A DNA stretch of 64,000 nucleotides from Lumbricus terrestris (GCA_949752735.1 OX457043.1:44907253-44971252), one strand, 5' to 3'. Positions 47,781 through 60,544 are shown, counted from the stretch's first letter. A program made the numbers and translations. The notes: generated from the letters alone by a model not told the origin.

Positions 47781-47787
47781 TTCCGCC

Positions 47788-47880
47788 ACTGTTAGCCCTC
47801 TGACAGCGCCAGTCCCAAGATAAAGGAAGAGGGCGACACTAATCATCTTTGGGATCTATCACCAGCATGCTATATAGTTA
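47788..47880 (+). mobile_element. Dispersed repeat family B
   Basis: TTCCGCCACTGTTAGC, GACAGCGCCAGTCCCAAG and GGGCGACACTAATCATC in family order. Confidence 0.72.
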
Positions 47881-48039
47881 ACTTGTTTGACGATAATAGT
47901 TTAGTAATTATATTATATTTAACTTGTGATTTTAATTTGCGCGTTCTTATTACCTATTATTACTTCGATGTGTTATATATAATGATGTTCTATGTCCCAT
48001 TGTGCGTTTTCAAGTAGAGTAATTAAGAAAATACTTGCT

Positions 48040-48200
48040 TGCTTATACTTACTTACTTACCTACCTACCTACCTACCTACCTACCTACCTACCTACCTAC
48101 CTACCTACCTACCTACCTACCTACCTACTTACATACATACTTACTTACCTACCTACCTACTTACTTACTTACTTACTTACCTAGTTACTCACTTACTTTG
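48040..48200 (+). repeat. (CTTA)/(CCTA) tetranucleotide repeat
   Basis: CTTACTTAC, then a pure CTAC run of about 65 bases, then CTTACTTAC. It is the reverse-complement type of the Hey intron 1 array. Confidence 0.97.
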
Positions 48201-48359
48201 CAATGGCAGTGTCGTTAAGCAGCAACAAGCCAAGCGTTACTGTAATCGTAATGGTAATAGTAATTATGACTAAACAATGTCTGCTCTCAGTCCCTCTTGC
48301 TCGTACACCTCCATAGTATAGTGAACCACCGTGTCAATTCCCTGAGGTATACACACCCT

Positions 48360-48562
48360 CGACCTACAGGGACGGCCCCTCGCTGACGCTCCACTACAAT
48401 TTTAGACCTCCTTCTCTGGCATTACTCTCTCATCGTAAGACAGCTGTATTTGCCGTGCTGGGGTTGAGAGCGCCTCTAAGTAGTCCCTTGAAGAGACGCT
48501 ATACAAATTCAGTTTGTGAATGAATGAATGAATGAATGAATGAATGAATGAATGAATGAATG
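48360..48562 (+). mobile_element. LINE 3' end with GAAT tail
   Basis: GAGAGCGCCTCTAAGTAG and TTGAAGAGACGCTATACAAATTC are followed by about ten GAAT units. The same 3' structure ends the LINE remnants at 55850 and 62450 and the family A SINE. Confidence 0.72.
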
Positions 48563-48589
48563 AACTATGTGGTCGTTGATAGAATTGCG

Positions 48590-48720
48590 TTTATTCGTAT
48601 AGCGCCTCATTGGCAACCAACTTCTGGGATGCTTTGCAAAACTGTTTAATGCCAGGGCAAGCTAGGCCTACCAATGCTTGAAGTTACTTAAAGATTGTAG
48701 TTTCAAGCGGTTTTGAGAGC
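48590..48720 (+). mobile_element. Dispersed repeat family D, short relative
   Basis: TATAGCGCCTCATTGGCAACC and CTTCTGGGATGCTTTGC resemble the family D words at 15436 and 53215. Confidence 0.45.
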
Positions 48721-48846
48721 TAAATAGATAGATAGATGGAGAAGTACATGGGCGTATTCTTAAGGGAGTTTCGCGTTCCTACCCCACCCCGAAATAAATA
48801 ATTTCCAATTTTAAAAACTTGATATGTGTAATTTGCGACCATTACC

Positions 48847-49063
48847 GGAGCGCGTTGGTGTAGTGGTGGCGTCGGTGCCTTTGCCCCGGAGAGGTCCAGA
48901 TTTGAATCCACCTCAAGCCGCCGTTTAGGGACCTTGAGCAAGTCCTTCACTCGCAATTGATCGAGCCCTTCGGCGTGAAACTCCAATGCAGTGTTCGCTG
49001 TAGTCGGGAGCGCCGCTGAGTTGTGAGCTTGAAGGTGCGCTATTGAAATGGAGAACCAAAAAA
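48847..49063 (+). mobile_element. tRNA-derived SINE (family A), plus strand
   Basis: GCGCGTTGGTGTAGTGGTGG head, diverged B-box (AGATTTGAATCC), conserved GACCTTGAGCAAGTCCTTCA, and end GAAGGTGCGCTATTGAAAT. Confidence 0.87.
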
Positions 49064-49199
49064 CAATACAATATTTTAATTGGAAGAACAAACACGAAAT
49101 GGAAAAAACTACTCCAATTCTTTCCTGGCTAGTACTCTCTCGGAGATGCTACATGCGGGAGATTAGGACTGTGGGCACCGAGATAAATAGGCCGTATAC

Positions 49200-49465
49200 A
49201 TGCATTCAAACATGCATACATGCATACATGCATACATACATACATACATACATACATACATACATACATACACACATACATACATACATACATACATACA
49301 TGCATACATACATACATACATACATACATACATACATACATACATACATACACACATACATACATACATACATGCATGCATACATACATACATGCATGCA
49401 TACATACATACATACATACATACATACATACGTACTTATACTCACTTACTTATTTACTTACATGC
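49200..49465 (+). repeat. (CATA)n tetranucleotide repeat
   Basis: CATACATA with CATG, CACA and CGTA interruptions over 260 bases. Alternating tyrosine, isoleucine and histidine frames are artefacts. Confidence 0.97.
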
Positions 49466-49469
49466 ATGC

Positions 49470-49950
49470 TTTGTGTAACGCGGTGGTCGATTGCTTGATA
49501 TTATGGTCAGCTTTGTATATAACATTGAGACTTAATTGAGAGTGAGATTTCGAGTCTCGTATAGTTGCTTAGCGCCATCGAATGATAGTCGGTCATTAGA
49601 AAACGATACACACAATATTTACATTTTGGGCTACATGCATTGATTTACTTAGAATTTTAGCTTCTATACCTTATATCTGCAGTTCACTCGCGATAATTGT
49701 CGCCTATGTATTTTTCTTATTTGATTCTTAACACTATTCTTGGCTTACAGGAAAGTCCGACAGACGTTTATGCCGACATCATTTTAATCGCATATAGCAC
49801 GCCATCTATTCTGAAAATTTACGGTAACGTCATAATTATATACTCTAGAAAGACAAGTCTACACTCTACATAGATTATGCGATTTTAATGTACACAGAAA
49901 TTCCGCGCCCATCACATGCTCCTACTCTGCGTGGCTAACATACTTTTCCT
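49470..49950. other. Unannotated spacer
   Basis: No gene or element was recognised. Confidence 0.5.
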
Positions 49951-49959
49951 TACGCTACT

Positions 49960-50408
49960 CAGGGCCGGATTAAGAAATGTGGGAGCCCTGTTTGGGATAT
50001 ATTTTGCGGATATTCGGCCGAAAATTCTGATGACTTTTTTAGTGGTTTGTTCTAAAATTTCGTAGAATATACCGTTATTTCCCTCCAAAAAGTTGATGAT
50101 TTTTTTAAATCGTTTGGTCGACAATTTCGTAGAATATGCCGATTGTTTCCCTCCCAAAAAGTTGATTGCCTACCTTTTTTTCTTTTTTTAGTCGTTTGGT
50201 CGAAAATTTCGTAGAATAGCCTATAGTCTCTACAGGCCTACCGATTGTTTGCCTCCAAAAAAGTTGATGACGTTTTTAGTCGTTTGGTTGAAATTTGCGA
50301 AATATCTTTAAAAAATCGAAATTTTTCCCCGCATGTGTGGGGACCTCCCCTAAAGTGTGGGGGCCCCTGTTCAGCCAAACATGTTGAACATGCCTTAATC
50401 CGGTCCTG
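49960..50408. mobile_element. hAT-type MITE with perfect 8-bp target duplication ACGCTACT
   Basis: CAGGGCCGGATTAAG and CTTAATCCGGTCCTG are inverted ends. ACGCTACT occurs at 49952-49959 and 50409-50416. The interior is a degenerate tandem of about four units with words GTCGTTTGGTCGAAAATTTC and CCGATTGTTTCCCTCC. Length 449 bases, no transposase. Confidence 0.94.
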
Positions 50409-50419
50409 ACGCTACTTTC

Positions 50420-51085
50420 CCCACTTTTAACCGCACCTTATCTTTTCCGATTGCATCTCATCTATTCTTATCTTATCTGCTGAATTTACATACTCCTGTA
50501 GGCGATTAGTGCCTGACAACCCCGCCACAGTTGTAACTTTACAATACACGTTGTCCAACGATCTATTCACCCCCTCCCTCTGGGTTTGTATCCCATAATC
50601 GAAAGTTAACAACCAAACTCCAAGGTACTCCATCAGTTTCGCATGAAGCATCCGAGATTCGAAACCTTGACAGCCTCCACCGGTCGCATTAGCACTTTAC
50701 AACCCAAACGTGTCGCTTGAAGCACAAGGTATCTTGCACATACCACCCCACTCCACGCCCTCCCACGCGCACCCAAGCGGCCAGGAGGGCGGCACAAACC
50801 CCAGCCGACTCGACCCTAACCATCGGGGCATGCAGTGGTGGGTTGCGGGCCCCGGAATTCCTCCAACTCCTCTCTCTCTCCCAAGCGATCTTAACCCTGC
50901 CCCCTTCTCTGCTGCATCCGACGTGCTTTCTGCTGCTGCTACGCGGGGATGCTAATTACGAATTTGTCAATTAAGACTCGTTCCGTTAATTAAGGCTTCG
51001 GACGCTAGAGGACCTGCCACGAAGGAGATTAGCCACGCTTGTCAACTGGACACCATAATGGACGGGACACTCCCTTGACTGCACT
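50420..51085. other. Unannotated spacer
   Basis: Moderately GC-rich sequence with short unrecognised frames. No conserved domain. Confidence 0.5.
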
Positions 51086-51089
51086 CTGC

Positions 51090-51425
<336 letters not shown>

Positions 51426-51658
51426 CTCTCGCTGTATAACTCTTTGCGTCAATAAAATCTGACGATGTGTATCTTTTGGTCAGTCTGTCTGTCTTTCGTC
51501 TGTCTGTATGCATGCCTGTATGTCTGTCTGTCCATCAGCCCGAGGCCATCCACCCAACCCACGATCCGTAAAAGATTGGTGATGGGGAAATAACCCAGCC
51601 GGTGCACAGCGTACCCCAAATCGAGAGTATAACTTCACATATGACATATCAATATAAC

Positions 51659-51659
<1 letters not shown>

Positions 51660-51752
<93 letters not shown>
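51660..51752 (+). repeat. (CA)n microsatellite
   Basis: A pure CA run of about 92 bases. Confidence 0.99.
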
Positions 51753-51754
<2 letters not shown>

Positions 51755-51756
<2 letters not shown>

Positions 51757-52550
51757 ATACAAGCGTTGAGTTTTCGGTTGCTTGCCATACCATGCAAATA
51801 TCTCAAATATTTGGCTGTAACCCCACGTACAAATACGTACAAATACATGCAATGTAGCCTAGATCTTGCAAGTATATGGCATATCCAGAATGTATAATAC
51901 AACTATTGGAACGAATCATCTTCTTATATATATAAATATATATATATATATATGCTAGTATTATATTATAGGCTATATATAAATATATATGTATTGTGAT
52001 CATATGGGAGGGACCGGGGTGCGCAGTAAGAATGCCAAATGTGTCAATTAAAGTGTCAAATGTTGGAGAAATCAGGGATTAACGATGCGACCATCAGCCA
52101 TTGGCAATTAGTGGTCACCCTCATAATTAGTTACCTGCTGTTAATTATGCCTAATGCCAGGAACAGCAGACAACGCCAACGTTGTCTATTGTCTAATGAC
52201 CCCGCCCCCACTCCCCCAATAGGGTCTGGAATTCGATTCATTATTATTGCCTTTTATTGAACCTCATAAGATATTCAATTAAATTATTGATTTTAGTTTT
52301 AAATTGAATAGTCGTATCTTTAAGACATAGGCTACGGGTATCGTCAAAACACGGTTTTTTGGACTCGCTAAAAGTGAGCAAAATTTTGTTCAGCTTCCTT
52401 TAATTTCTTGGTAAAATTTGGATTTGTGCGTAGATGGCCATTCATGAATTGCCTTTAAGCTTGTAAAATCTGATTTAAAAATTCCTACTTTTGACCGAAA
52501 TATTAGCAGAAAGTCGCAAAGGGGTACTTCTTTATGACCCACCCTGCATA
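51755..52550. other. Spacer with possible solo mariner end
   Basis: Near 52528-52551 GGTACTTCTTTATGACCCACCCTG resembles the inner-to-outer end of the mariner-like palindrome at 33567. No opposite end was found. A TA microsatellite lies near 51925-51950. Confidence 0.3.
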
Positions 52551-52555
52551 TGAGG

Positions 52556-52790
52556 GTGCACACAGTTAGCGTGCGGGACTCTGCGGGAGTGTCAATTGAG
52601 AGATCCAAGTTCAACTCCCAGTCAGGTCAGACATCTGATTTGAGATTTCCGGTACACCTGCGCCTCCTATCGCCAACTCAGCTACAATGAATACATTGAC
52701 TGTACACTGATGATGCAGTGAGTGAGAGGATTGGCCGCCCGTCCTTCTCATACGCCGAAGCCAAGAAAACGAAGTTGCTAACACTTCAAA
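52556..52790 (+). mobile_element. SINE family 2 (tRNA-derived)
   Basis: CAGTTAGCGTGCGGGACTC (A-box region), GAGATCCAAGTTCAACTCC (B-box-like), then CACCTGCGCCTCCTATCGCC and CAACTCAGCTACAATGA. This is the best-preserved copy; others lie at 7625 and 15797. Confidence 0.75.
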
Positions 52791-52799
52791 CCAATGATT

Positions 52800-53065
52800 G
52801 CCTCACAGAATATATAGTTTGAGGGATCGCATTTTCTTCTTCTTGTGACATTATTAATTAATTATTCTTATAAATTTAGGATAATCATTATTTCGTTTTT
52901 AATTCGTAAATTTGTGTTGCGACGATTCTGCACGATAGTGGCTAATGCTGTCACCCCTCACTCAATTATTCTACCCAGTATAATGCATGAAATATATACG
53001 CCATACACAATTACGGCGTTATTTCACTATGAGACAAGTTCAAGTAACAATATAATATTATAGGC
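52800..53065. other. AT-rich unannotated spacer
   Basis: Nothing recognised. Confidence 0.4.
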
Positions 53066-53067
53066 CT

Positions 53068-53195
53068 ACTGTTGTATTGTATTGAATTGCATTGCATTGT
53101 ATTGTATTGCTTTGTATTGTATTGCATTGTATTGTATTGTATTGCATTGTATTGTATTGTATTGTATTGTATTGCAATGTATTGTATTGTATTTA
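53068..53195 (+). repeat. (TATTG)n pentanucleotide repeat
   Basis: ATTGTATTGT and ATTGCATTGT units over about 125 bases. Confidence 0.97.
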
Positions 53196-53199
53196 CAAT

Positions 53200-53560
53200 A
53201 ATTTCTAGAATCTAGAGCATCGTCGGTGGTAGGCTACTTCTAGGATGCTTTACACTGGGTTTTCTCTGCCAATGCCAGTCCCAAACCTGGATAAAGGAGG
53301 ATGGCGACACTAATCAGCTTTGATATGGCAGTGTCGTTAAACATGTAACAATGTACACTGTCAACACTCAGCATTCGGCATTCAGTGTTCTAGTTAGACG
53401 GAAAGTACAGTTTTAACTGTTTTAAAGACACAAAAGTTCTTTGTCTCCTCAACTCTCTTGCATGAGTGATGGAAGATTGTTCCAGACTGTCTACGATGAT
53501 GTATTGCTATTCTGACAATGCTTGACAATGGAGATGAGAAGAATAGTTGTAGACGGGTGA
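53200..53560 (+). mobile_element. Dispersed repeat family D carrying a family B insertion
   Basis: GAGCATCGTCGG, CTACTTCTAGGATGCTTTACAC and GATGGAAGATTGTTCCAG are in the same order as 15436-15600. Family B (CCAGTCCCAAACCTGG...GTCGTTAAAC, 53270-53342) interrupts it. Confidence 0.65.
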
Positions 53561-53644
53561 AGACAATGCAGAATGGAATTGGTCACTATAATTTTGTAGG
53601 CCCACTTGAATATGTCTGTTTGTATTGTACTGTATCTGACCATT

Positions 53645-53765
53645 TGTAAAGCGCTTCTCGCAGCAAGAGCCTTTCAGAAGCGCTCCCAGTGCGTTCAGCC
53701 CAAAGAGAAAAAGACAGGTTTCTAGACAAGAGAAAGACGATGAAAGACTACCAGAGAGAATGGTT
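53645..53765 (+). mobile_element. Dispersed repeat family C
   Basis: GTAAAGCGCTTCTCGCAGC and CTTTCAGAAGCGCTCCC match 28988-29035. Confidence 0.6.
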
Positions 53766-53769
53766 TGTA

Positions 53770-54440
53770 GGGGGGGGGCATTGCCATCTCACACTAGCCT
53801 GCTGCATGTATGCATGTGCCACTTGTGGGTCTCTTTCTCTTTTAACGATAACAGTTGTCGTCGCTAAGCCAATATTGCTCTGCAATTGCTTACATTACAA
53901 TTGTTATTGTTATTGTTATTGTTGTTGCTGTTGATGTTACATCGCTGGTCAACAAATGTATCGAATGACCGCAACCAAGTTTTATTAGCGACTCGGTCGA
54001 GGGGTGGAAAGGTTCCGACGTGGAATGGCTCCCTTGGGATTCCGCGTCCAATTGGATGAGATGTTTGCTTAAGGATGCCATAGCTGCTGCTGATGTTGCG
54101 GAGGCTGGTGAGTGCCGCCGTCTTCGCCACGGACGATAATCACCAGCTTCAGCAGCCATTGGATGCTGATGAAATCGCCTGGAATTATCTCGTTTCCTGT
54201 GGCACCGCCTCCCATGCCACTTAGCCTCGCTGGTCGACCGATTCTGGATCGAGAAGCAGGTGCGCGGAGTCGAGGGCGGTCGTCGAAGCTCATTGGCGGT
54301 GGTCGGCTCTAGGAATGCGATTAATTCGTCTGTTAGCGTGTTAGGCGGATTGAAACTTCACTACAAGGTAGGGTAACGTAACGCCATGATCAGTAATAAA
54401 ACAGCAACAACAAAATTACGAAGATGAACAAACAGCAGCA
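53770..54440. other. Unannotated, moderately CpG-rich spacer
   Basis: Short overlapping frames on both strands at 53890-54310 lack any recognisable domain. Confidence 0.45.
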
Positions 54441-54706
54441 GTAGTATATAGTAGTAGTAGTTATAATAATAATAAAATGATAATAAAAATAATTTAATTT
54501 CTTTTCGGAGTTGTCGTTACAATAGGATCGTATCTATTTTGCAATAAACGAAATTGTTTATAATAATAATAATAATGATAATAATAATAATAATAATTAT
54601 GATAATAATAATAATAGTTGTAATAATGATACTAATAATGATAATAATAATGATAATAATAATAATAATAAGAATAGTTTTCTTGAATAAATGTTCATAA
54701 TAGGCC

Positions 54707-54744
<38 letters not shown>

Positions 54745-54910
54745 GCAACAGTAATAATAGTGACAAAAATGAAATAATAGTAATAATAATAATAATAATA
54801 ATTATAGTAATAATAATAATAATAATTACGATTATGATGGTGATGATGATGACGATAATAATAATATTAATGAAGATAACAATGCTATCGATGATTATAA
54901 TTATAATGAT
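54440..54910 (+). repeat. (AAT)n trinucleotide repeat
   Basis: AATAATAAT with GATAAT interruptions over about 470 bases. Confidence 0.95.
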
Positions 54911-55189
54911 AATGATGACGATAGTAACGTTAAAAAATAGTCAGAACGGGACGGTTTATTTGGATTAGTGCCTACATTACAAAGCGCCCTAACACAGCCG
55001 AAGTGAAGAAATCATATTGTCTATGTAGGCACTGCTCTGATCTAGAATAATTATGAATTGCAAAGATTATAACGTAACAGCAGGCTAATGTCTGATAAGA
55101 CGGGTGTATGTAATCAGGTTGTGTTCTTAGGTGGTGTGATACGGGCGCACTATAAATTATATTTCGTAGTGGGTTGAGCTGTATTTCTG

Positions 55190-55556
55190 TTCTTTTATTA
55201 GTATTGGCTGTGTCTCTGTCTGTGTCTCTTTGTGTCTCTCTGTCTATGTCTCTCTGTGTCTCTCTGTCTATATTTCTGCATGTCTATGTATCTGTGTTTC
55301 TGTCTATGTCTCGCTGTGTATCTGTCTATGTTTCGCTGTGTATCTGTCTCTCTCTGCATATAAGCCTATCTTTGTATCTTTCAGTATGTATGTCTGTCTA
55401 TGTCTCTCTGCCTTTGTCTGTGTCACTGTCTCTCTCTATATATGTCTGTCTGTCTGTCTATGTATCTCTGTCTTTGTCTGTGTCACTGTCTCTCTCTCTA
55501 TATGTCTGTCTCTGGCTCTCTGGCTTTGTCTGTGTCGCTGTCTCTGTGTCTCACTC

Positions 55557-55626
<70 letters not shown>

Positions 55627-55655
55627 TTTCTCTCTCTGTATCTCTCTGTATATAA
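55190..55655 (+). repeat. TCTG/TCTA repeat and (TC)n
   Basis: GTCTCTCTGTCTAT-type words to 55550 and pure TC at 55560-55620. Artefact cysteine and serine frames. Confidence 0.96.
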
Positions 55656-55669
55656 TTGTCTGCTATATC

Positions 55670-55850
55670 CCTTTAGCTCGTATCCCACAATACAGGACCG
55701 TGCCTTCTCAGTGACAGGACCATCAACGTGGAATAGCCCCCTTGACGGCCCGCTCCCTATCTTTAACTCCTTCTCTCTCATCTTTATTTGGGAGTGCCTC
55801 TGAATAGTTCATCGAAGAGGCGCTATCCAAATTCCTTTAATGAATGAAAG
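55670..55850 (+). pseudogene. L2/CR1-like LINE C-terminus and 3' tail
   Basis: A frame reads QDRAFSVTGPSTWNSPL, the usual last block of L2/CR1-type reverse-transcriptase ORFs (RAFSVxGPxxWNSLP). GGGAGTGCCTCTGAATAG and CGAAGAGGCGCTATCCAAATTC follow, then a short GAAT tail. 5' truncated and dead. Confidence 0.82.
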
Positions 55851-56004
55851 AAAAATAATAATAATTATTATTATTTATTAATGCTTAGCTTATAATTTTA
55901 TGGGACTACTATAACAATTGGAACGCTTAAGTCCTTACTCTAAGTGTTACAAACTAATCTCTTTACCCAGTTGGCTACCATGTCCCCCAAATCAATGTCA
56001 GCCA

Positions 56005-56120
56005 TCCATCAGTCCACGCATCCATCGATCCATCCATCCCATCCATCAATCCATCCCATCCATTCATCCATTCATCCGTTCACTCATTCATCCGTTCATT
56101 CATTCATCCATGCATGCATG
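56005..56120 (+). repeat. CATC/CATT tetranucleotide repeat
   Basis: CATCCATCC and TTCATTCATCC words. Confidence 0.93.
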
Positions 56121-56219
56121 GATACATGCTTACATTCATGCGTCAAACGGACCATCCAACGTGCACTCGTGCGTGCACACGAGCATACACGCATGCACAC
56201 TTACACACACACACGCTCT

Positions 56220-57050
56220 TGTGTTATAGGAAGCATTGATCTATATTATTTTCTTTTTACATCGGCCTTGCATCTAATCAGCCGACCAATCAAGTCAGAT
56301 CTCAGATCTCTATCGCTCGGTTATTAATAATAATAATCAGCATTACTTCGATTTGACAATCGTAGAAAAACCTTGATAAGCGGTGTCGAAAGTCGTCCTG
56401 CACTCTCCCCCACTTCCCCACACGCACTCCCCCACACACGCACTCTCCCCCACACACGCACTCTCCCCTGTCCAACACACACAGGAATAGACGACGCGCA
56501 GACTCGGTGACCCGTCGCTGACCCCGCGATGACTCCTATAGGTGACCCGGAGAGAGCGGACCCAAGCACCATCAACCATCGCGATGATGATTTGATGCAC
56601 TCGACTCAAGAGCATCGAACGAATGACAATTTATTTGGCTTCATATGACAACACTGTATCCACTTCATATACGCTTCATGGCATCTCACATATATATTCA
56701 TATTCAGATATACACATACATGTAGCCTAGACCTCTGTATGTATATATATATATATATATAATATATATATATATATTGCGAGATAGACATGTGGGATTA
56801 TATATATACATATTATATATATGAGGATGTGGACGTATGTATATGTATATACTATGTGTATATATATATGACCATTGCAATATCGATAATATTAGAATGT
56901 ATAAAAATGCATATAATATATCGAAGACGTTTTATTATACCGGTACTATTTGTCCTGTGTACAATGTACATCACATATATAGTCCTGCTTTCGCATGTAT
57001 ATTTACCTACATACTTACATTCATATTATGCAGGCTATACGCACATACAG
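56220..57050. other. Spacer with CACACGCACTCTCCC and TA repeats
   Basis: Three CCCCACACACGCACTC units at about 56410-56465 and TA-rich microsatellites at 56735-56775 and 56800-56870. No exon. Confidence 0.5.
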
Positions 57051-57074
57051 CATACATGATTACATGTATGCACG

Positions 57075-57190
57075 TATACATACATACATACATACATACA
57101 TACATACATACATACATACATACATACATACATACATACATACATACATACATACATACATACATACATACATACATAAATACATACATA
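57075..57190 (+). repeat. (CATA)n tetranucleotide repeat
   Basis: About 27 nearly pure CATA units. Confidence 0.98.
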
Positions 57191-57689
57191 TATGTATACA
57201 TGCAATATACGATGTGTGTATTTATCATTATTTAAATAAAACATATATATTTATATATGAATGATAGCTGTTCACACTCCATTTGATGTTCCATTTATAA
57301 ACTGTTGAATGTAAAATTGTACGCATACACATGCATACACATATTATATATCTATTGTTTGTTTAAACGTTGATATGTCAGCATTCGTCCTCTTCACAGA
57401 TAAGAGATGAACGACATGCAAAAACATCGTGCAGGCAGAAATGTCTAGCGTCAGGCAGAAATATCTGCATCTGCAAATTAATGTGGCTCGCAATAGGTAT
57501 AGACACAATCATGGTCTGGTAAAAGTCGTCAGCTTTGTATACGATTGCCGTTTTAGAGGGTTAACTGACAGTGCCTAACGCATTGTGGCACCCTCCCTGT
57601 CAGACAATCATTAAGTCAAACGCCTTACTGCGAAATCTGTATTGCCACATTGATAATGTTCAACAAGATTGCGGTTTAAATAGTACGTT

Positions 57690-58173
57690 GCGATAACAAC
57701 AGGCAGACAAACAGACAGACACACAGTCAGACATACATACAGAGACGAACAGACAAAAAGCAGATGAGCAGAGAGAAAAGCGGACGGACACGGCGATATA
57801 AAGACATGTTGACGGAGAGACGGATAAAAAGGCAGACAGACAGAGAGGCAAACAAAGTGACAGACAGGCAGAGTGGTAGGCAGAATGAAAGAAGGGCGAT
57901 AGACAGAGTGGTACACACAGGGCAAACAGAGTGAGAGAGGCAGACAGACAGAAACAGATATACAGAAAACAGAGAAAGACAGAGAAAGACAGAGAGAGAC
58001 AGAGAAAGACAGAGACAGAGACAGAGAGAGACAGAGAAAGACAGAGAGAGAGAGAGTCAGACAGACAGAGACAGAAAAACAGAGAGAGACCGAGAGAAAG
58101 ACAGAGACAGACAGAGAGAGGGAGACAGAGAGAGCCAGATAGAGACAGAGAGAGGGACAGAGACAGAGAGAGA

Positions 58174-58228
<55 letters not shown>

Positions 58229-58290
58229 GAGAGCGAATCAAGAGAAGACAGACAGACAGACAGATAGACAGACAAGCAGACAGACAAGCA
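57690..58290 (+). repeat. (CAGA)n and GAGACAGA repeat
   Basis: About 600 bases; a pure CAGA run lies near 58176-58228. Confidence 0.96.
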
Positions 58291-58294
58291 GACA

Positions 58295-59580
58295 AAATGT
58301 ACCCGGTACCGGAAAATTCTAAATATAGTAGAACGGCGACTTCAGAGTGCATGGGTCTTTTTTAGAGTCAAGTTACTACACGTCGTCGAAGCGAAAGAGT
58401 CGTTCCTATCGGAGCCGTCGCAATCTTTTGAACTCTGCTTGCGCTATTTTCGGACCCAGCAATCTGGTCCTGGTTTCTGCAATAACCAACTTAGGCTACT
58501 ACCTATTGCGTGTGTCACTACACAAGACCATAGTATCATGTTGCACGTACAGCAGTATAGTAGCCTATAATTAAAATTATTATAGAAGTATCGAGTATTT
58601 AGCGACATCTTGCGGAATCATAATCGACAAAATTAACGTCGATCTTGTTTTAAGCATAGCCTATATATATCCTACATAGGCTAATAGGTTTATATAAATT
58701 ATAGCAGGCATTGAGGACTACGGATCTGAAAAAGCGATTGACGGAATTATGACTACAAAATTATATCGTCTCGAAAACTCGTTTTAGAAAATTCCAAAGA
58801 GTCTATTAATGTTTTCATCAAGGTTGCTCACGTCTACGCCTATCTCGTCTTAGGTAAGGTCACGTTAAAAGGAGTTATTGGCTGATTGCAAGAAATCTAC
58901 GGATACATATAGCGCAACTAAGAGTCGACTTAGAGGTGTCTAAATAGAATTCATTCGCGCAATCTATCGTCGTGTGGCTACACGACAGACTACGCAAAAG
59001 TTGCGCTCAAGTTTAGCTCAATACATTAACTACAATACTGTCGCTTTTTGACATCGATATCAGTCTAGAACGATTTTTCAGAATATAAACAATCTGAAAA
59101 AGCGATTCGCACAGCACCAAAACTAAAGTTGTTAAGCGATATCTTTTGCCCACATAAACCGCCGACGTTCGCCCACTTTGCTCCAAGTTGTAGAACAGGT
59201 AGTAGGATGTATATTAAGCCAGAACATGATATAACATCTCTGTTAATATAGCTTTTTGGAGACCGACTTAAAGGTGTCTAAGAGTGACTATAAACTAAAT
59301 CTAGCATCAACGACAAACTGCCTGCCTTAGCAGTATATATCGATCACGAGATACCGCTGTTTTGCAGCGCGTATGACGTAGACATTGACGTCACTGCCAT
59401 GGCAGATACTTTGTAGACGAGTGATAAAGAGCTGAACGTCTACTATTTATTATAGTCAGCGAATGGTTCAGAATTGTTCAGCTATAGAGTGAAATAGGCA
59501 TTATGTAAATTATTCTTCTTTGAGCAGTATTTATCAACCGATTAAAATCAATTGTAATGCAAACTGCTCACATTCTTTGT
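58295..59580. other. Longest low-repeat stretch; no gene recognised
   Basis: Nearly 1.3 kb with little simple repeat and no recognised transposon. CTGAAAAAGCGATT occurs at about 58726 and 59094. The frames are short. It could be unique regulatory DNA about 2-3 kb upstream of the GATA coding start. Confidence 0.4.
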
Positions 59581-59582
59581 TG

Positions 59583-59603
59583 TTGTCGTCGTCGTCGTCG
59601 TCG

Positions 59604-59673
<70 letters not shown>

Positions 59674-59675
59674 TA
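59583..59675 (+). repeat. (CGT)n/(CAT)n trinucleotide repeat
   Basis: CGTCGTCGT followed by about 22 CAT units. Confidence 0.98.
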
Positions 59676-59684
59676 TCTTCTTCT

Positions 59685-59916
59685 TTTATTTATTTATTTA
59701 TTTCTCCATTTCTATAGCGCCCTTCAAGCTCTCTACTCAGAGGCGCTCCCGACTACAGCGCGGACACTGCATCGGAGTTTCACGCCGAAGCGCCCCCAAG
59801 CAATTGCGAGTGAAGAACTTGCTCAAGGTCCCTACGCGGCGACTTGAGGTGGATTCGAACCTCGAACCTTCCGGCTTCAAGGCAGCGACGCCACCACTGC
59901 ACCACCGCGCCCCACA
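59685..59916 (-). mobile_element. tRNA-derived SINE (family A), minus strand
   Basis: On the minus strand: GGGGCGCGGTGGTGCAGTGG, GGTTCGAATCC, and GGGCGCTATAGAAAT followed by an AAATAAATAAAT tail; near full length. Confidence 0.92.
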
Positions 59917-60212
59917 GCTTCTTCTTCTTTTTCTTCTTCTTTTTCTTCTTCTTCTTCTTCTTCTTTTTTTAATTCTTCTTCATCTAATTATATTATATAC
60001 AGCCATATATTTGTTATTAAGTATTTCATTTTTATTGATCTTCATTGTCTTTTGTCAGTCATCCTTCTTGTGTTTATTCTGGTGCTTAAGCTTAGCTAAG
60101 TCTTCGTTTCTCTAATTGGCATAGGATGTGAGTCAGTGGGTAAGCAAGTAAGTAAGTATTGCACTTATTGACCAATTGCCAGTCGCAATTTTTGTATACA
60201 GACATTTATAAG

Positions 60213-60540
60213 GAACTAGCTGGGGTACCCGGCGTTGCACGGGAAATTTAGGATTCAACCCGCTCCCGGCCACGACCCCACCACCTACAACCACCCGACT
60301 GCACCCCACAACACTCCGACGTCCACTTGTACGCCACCCGTGAAATTAGAGTTTTCGGCAAAATTTCCTCTCCCCACCACCCTCCCCCCCCCACGCATTC
60401 CACACACCTCGGCCCTGCGGGCCGAGGTGTGTGGAGGCGAGGTGGCTTGGTATAAACATCTGTCTAGTTGTGGCGTTTCAGATATAAGTGTTAAAATATG
60501 CATTGCAACGTGCAGTCTTCCTTTTCTTTATAAATAATCA
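60213..60540 (+). mobile_element. CCCGGCGTTGC repeat, second copy
   Basis: AACTAGCTGGGGTACCCGGC and ACACTCCGACGTCC, CGCCACCCGTGAAAT follow the order of 23155-23705. It ends in a perfect hairpin (60399-60435). Confidence 0.6.
60399..60435. other. Perfect 17-bp hairpin, 3-base loop
   Basis: TCCACACACCTCGGCCC, loop TGC, exact reverse complement. GC-rich and very stable. Confidence 0.95.
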
Positions 60541-60544
60541 TACC

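Noticed and set aside
52528..52551. Complete mariner-like element
   Set aside because: Only one possible terminus (ACCCACCCTG) was found; no opposite end with TA could be located.
54069..54312. Short frames near 54.1 kb
   Set aside because: Overlapping on both strands, no motif, no splice context.
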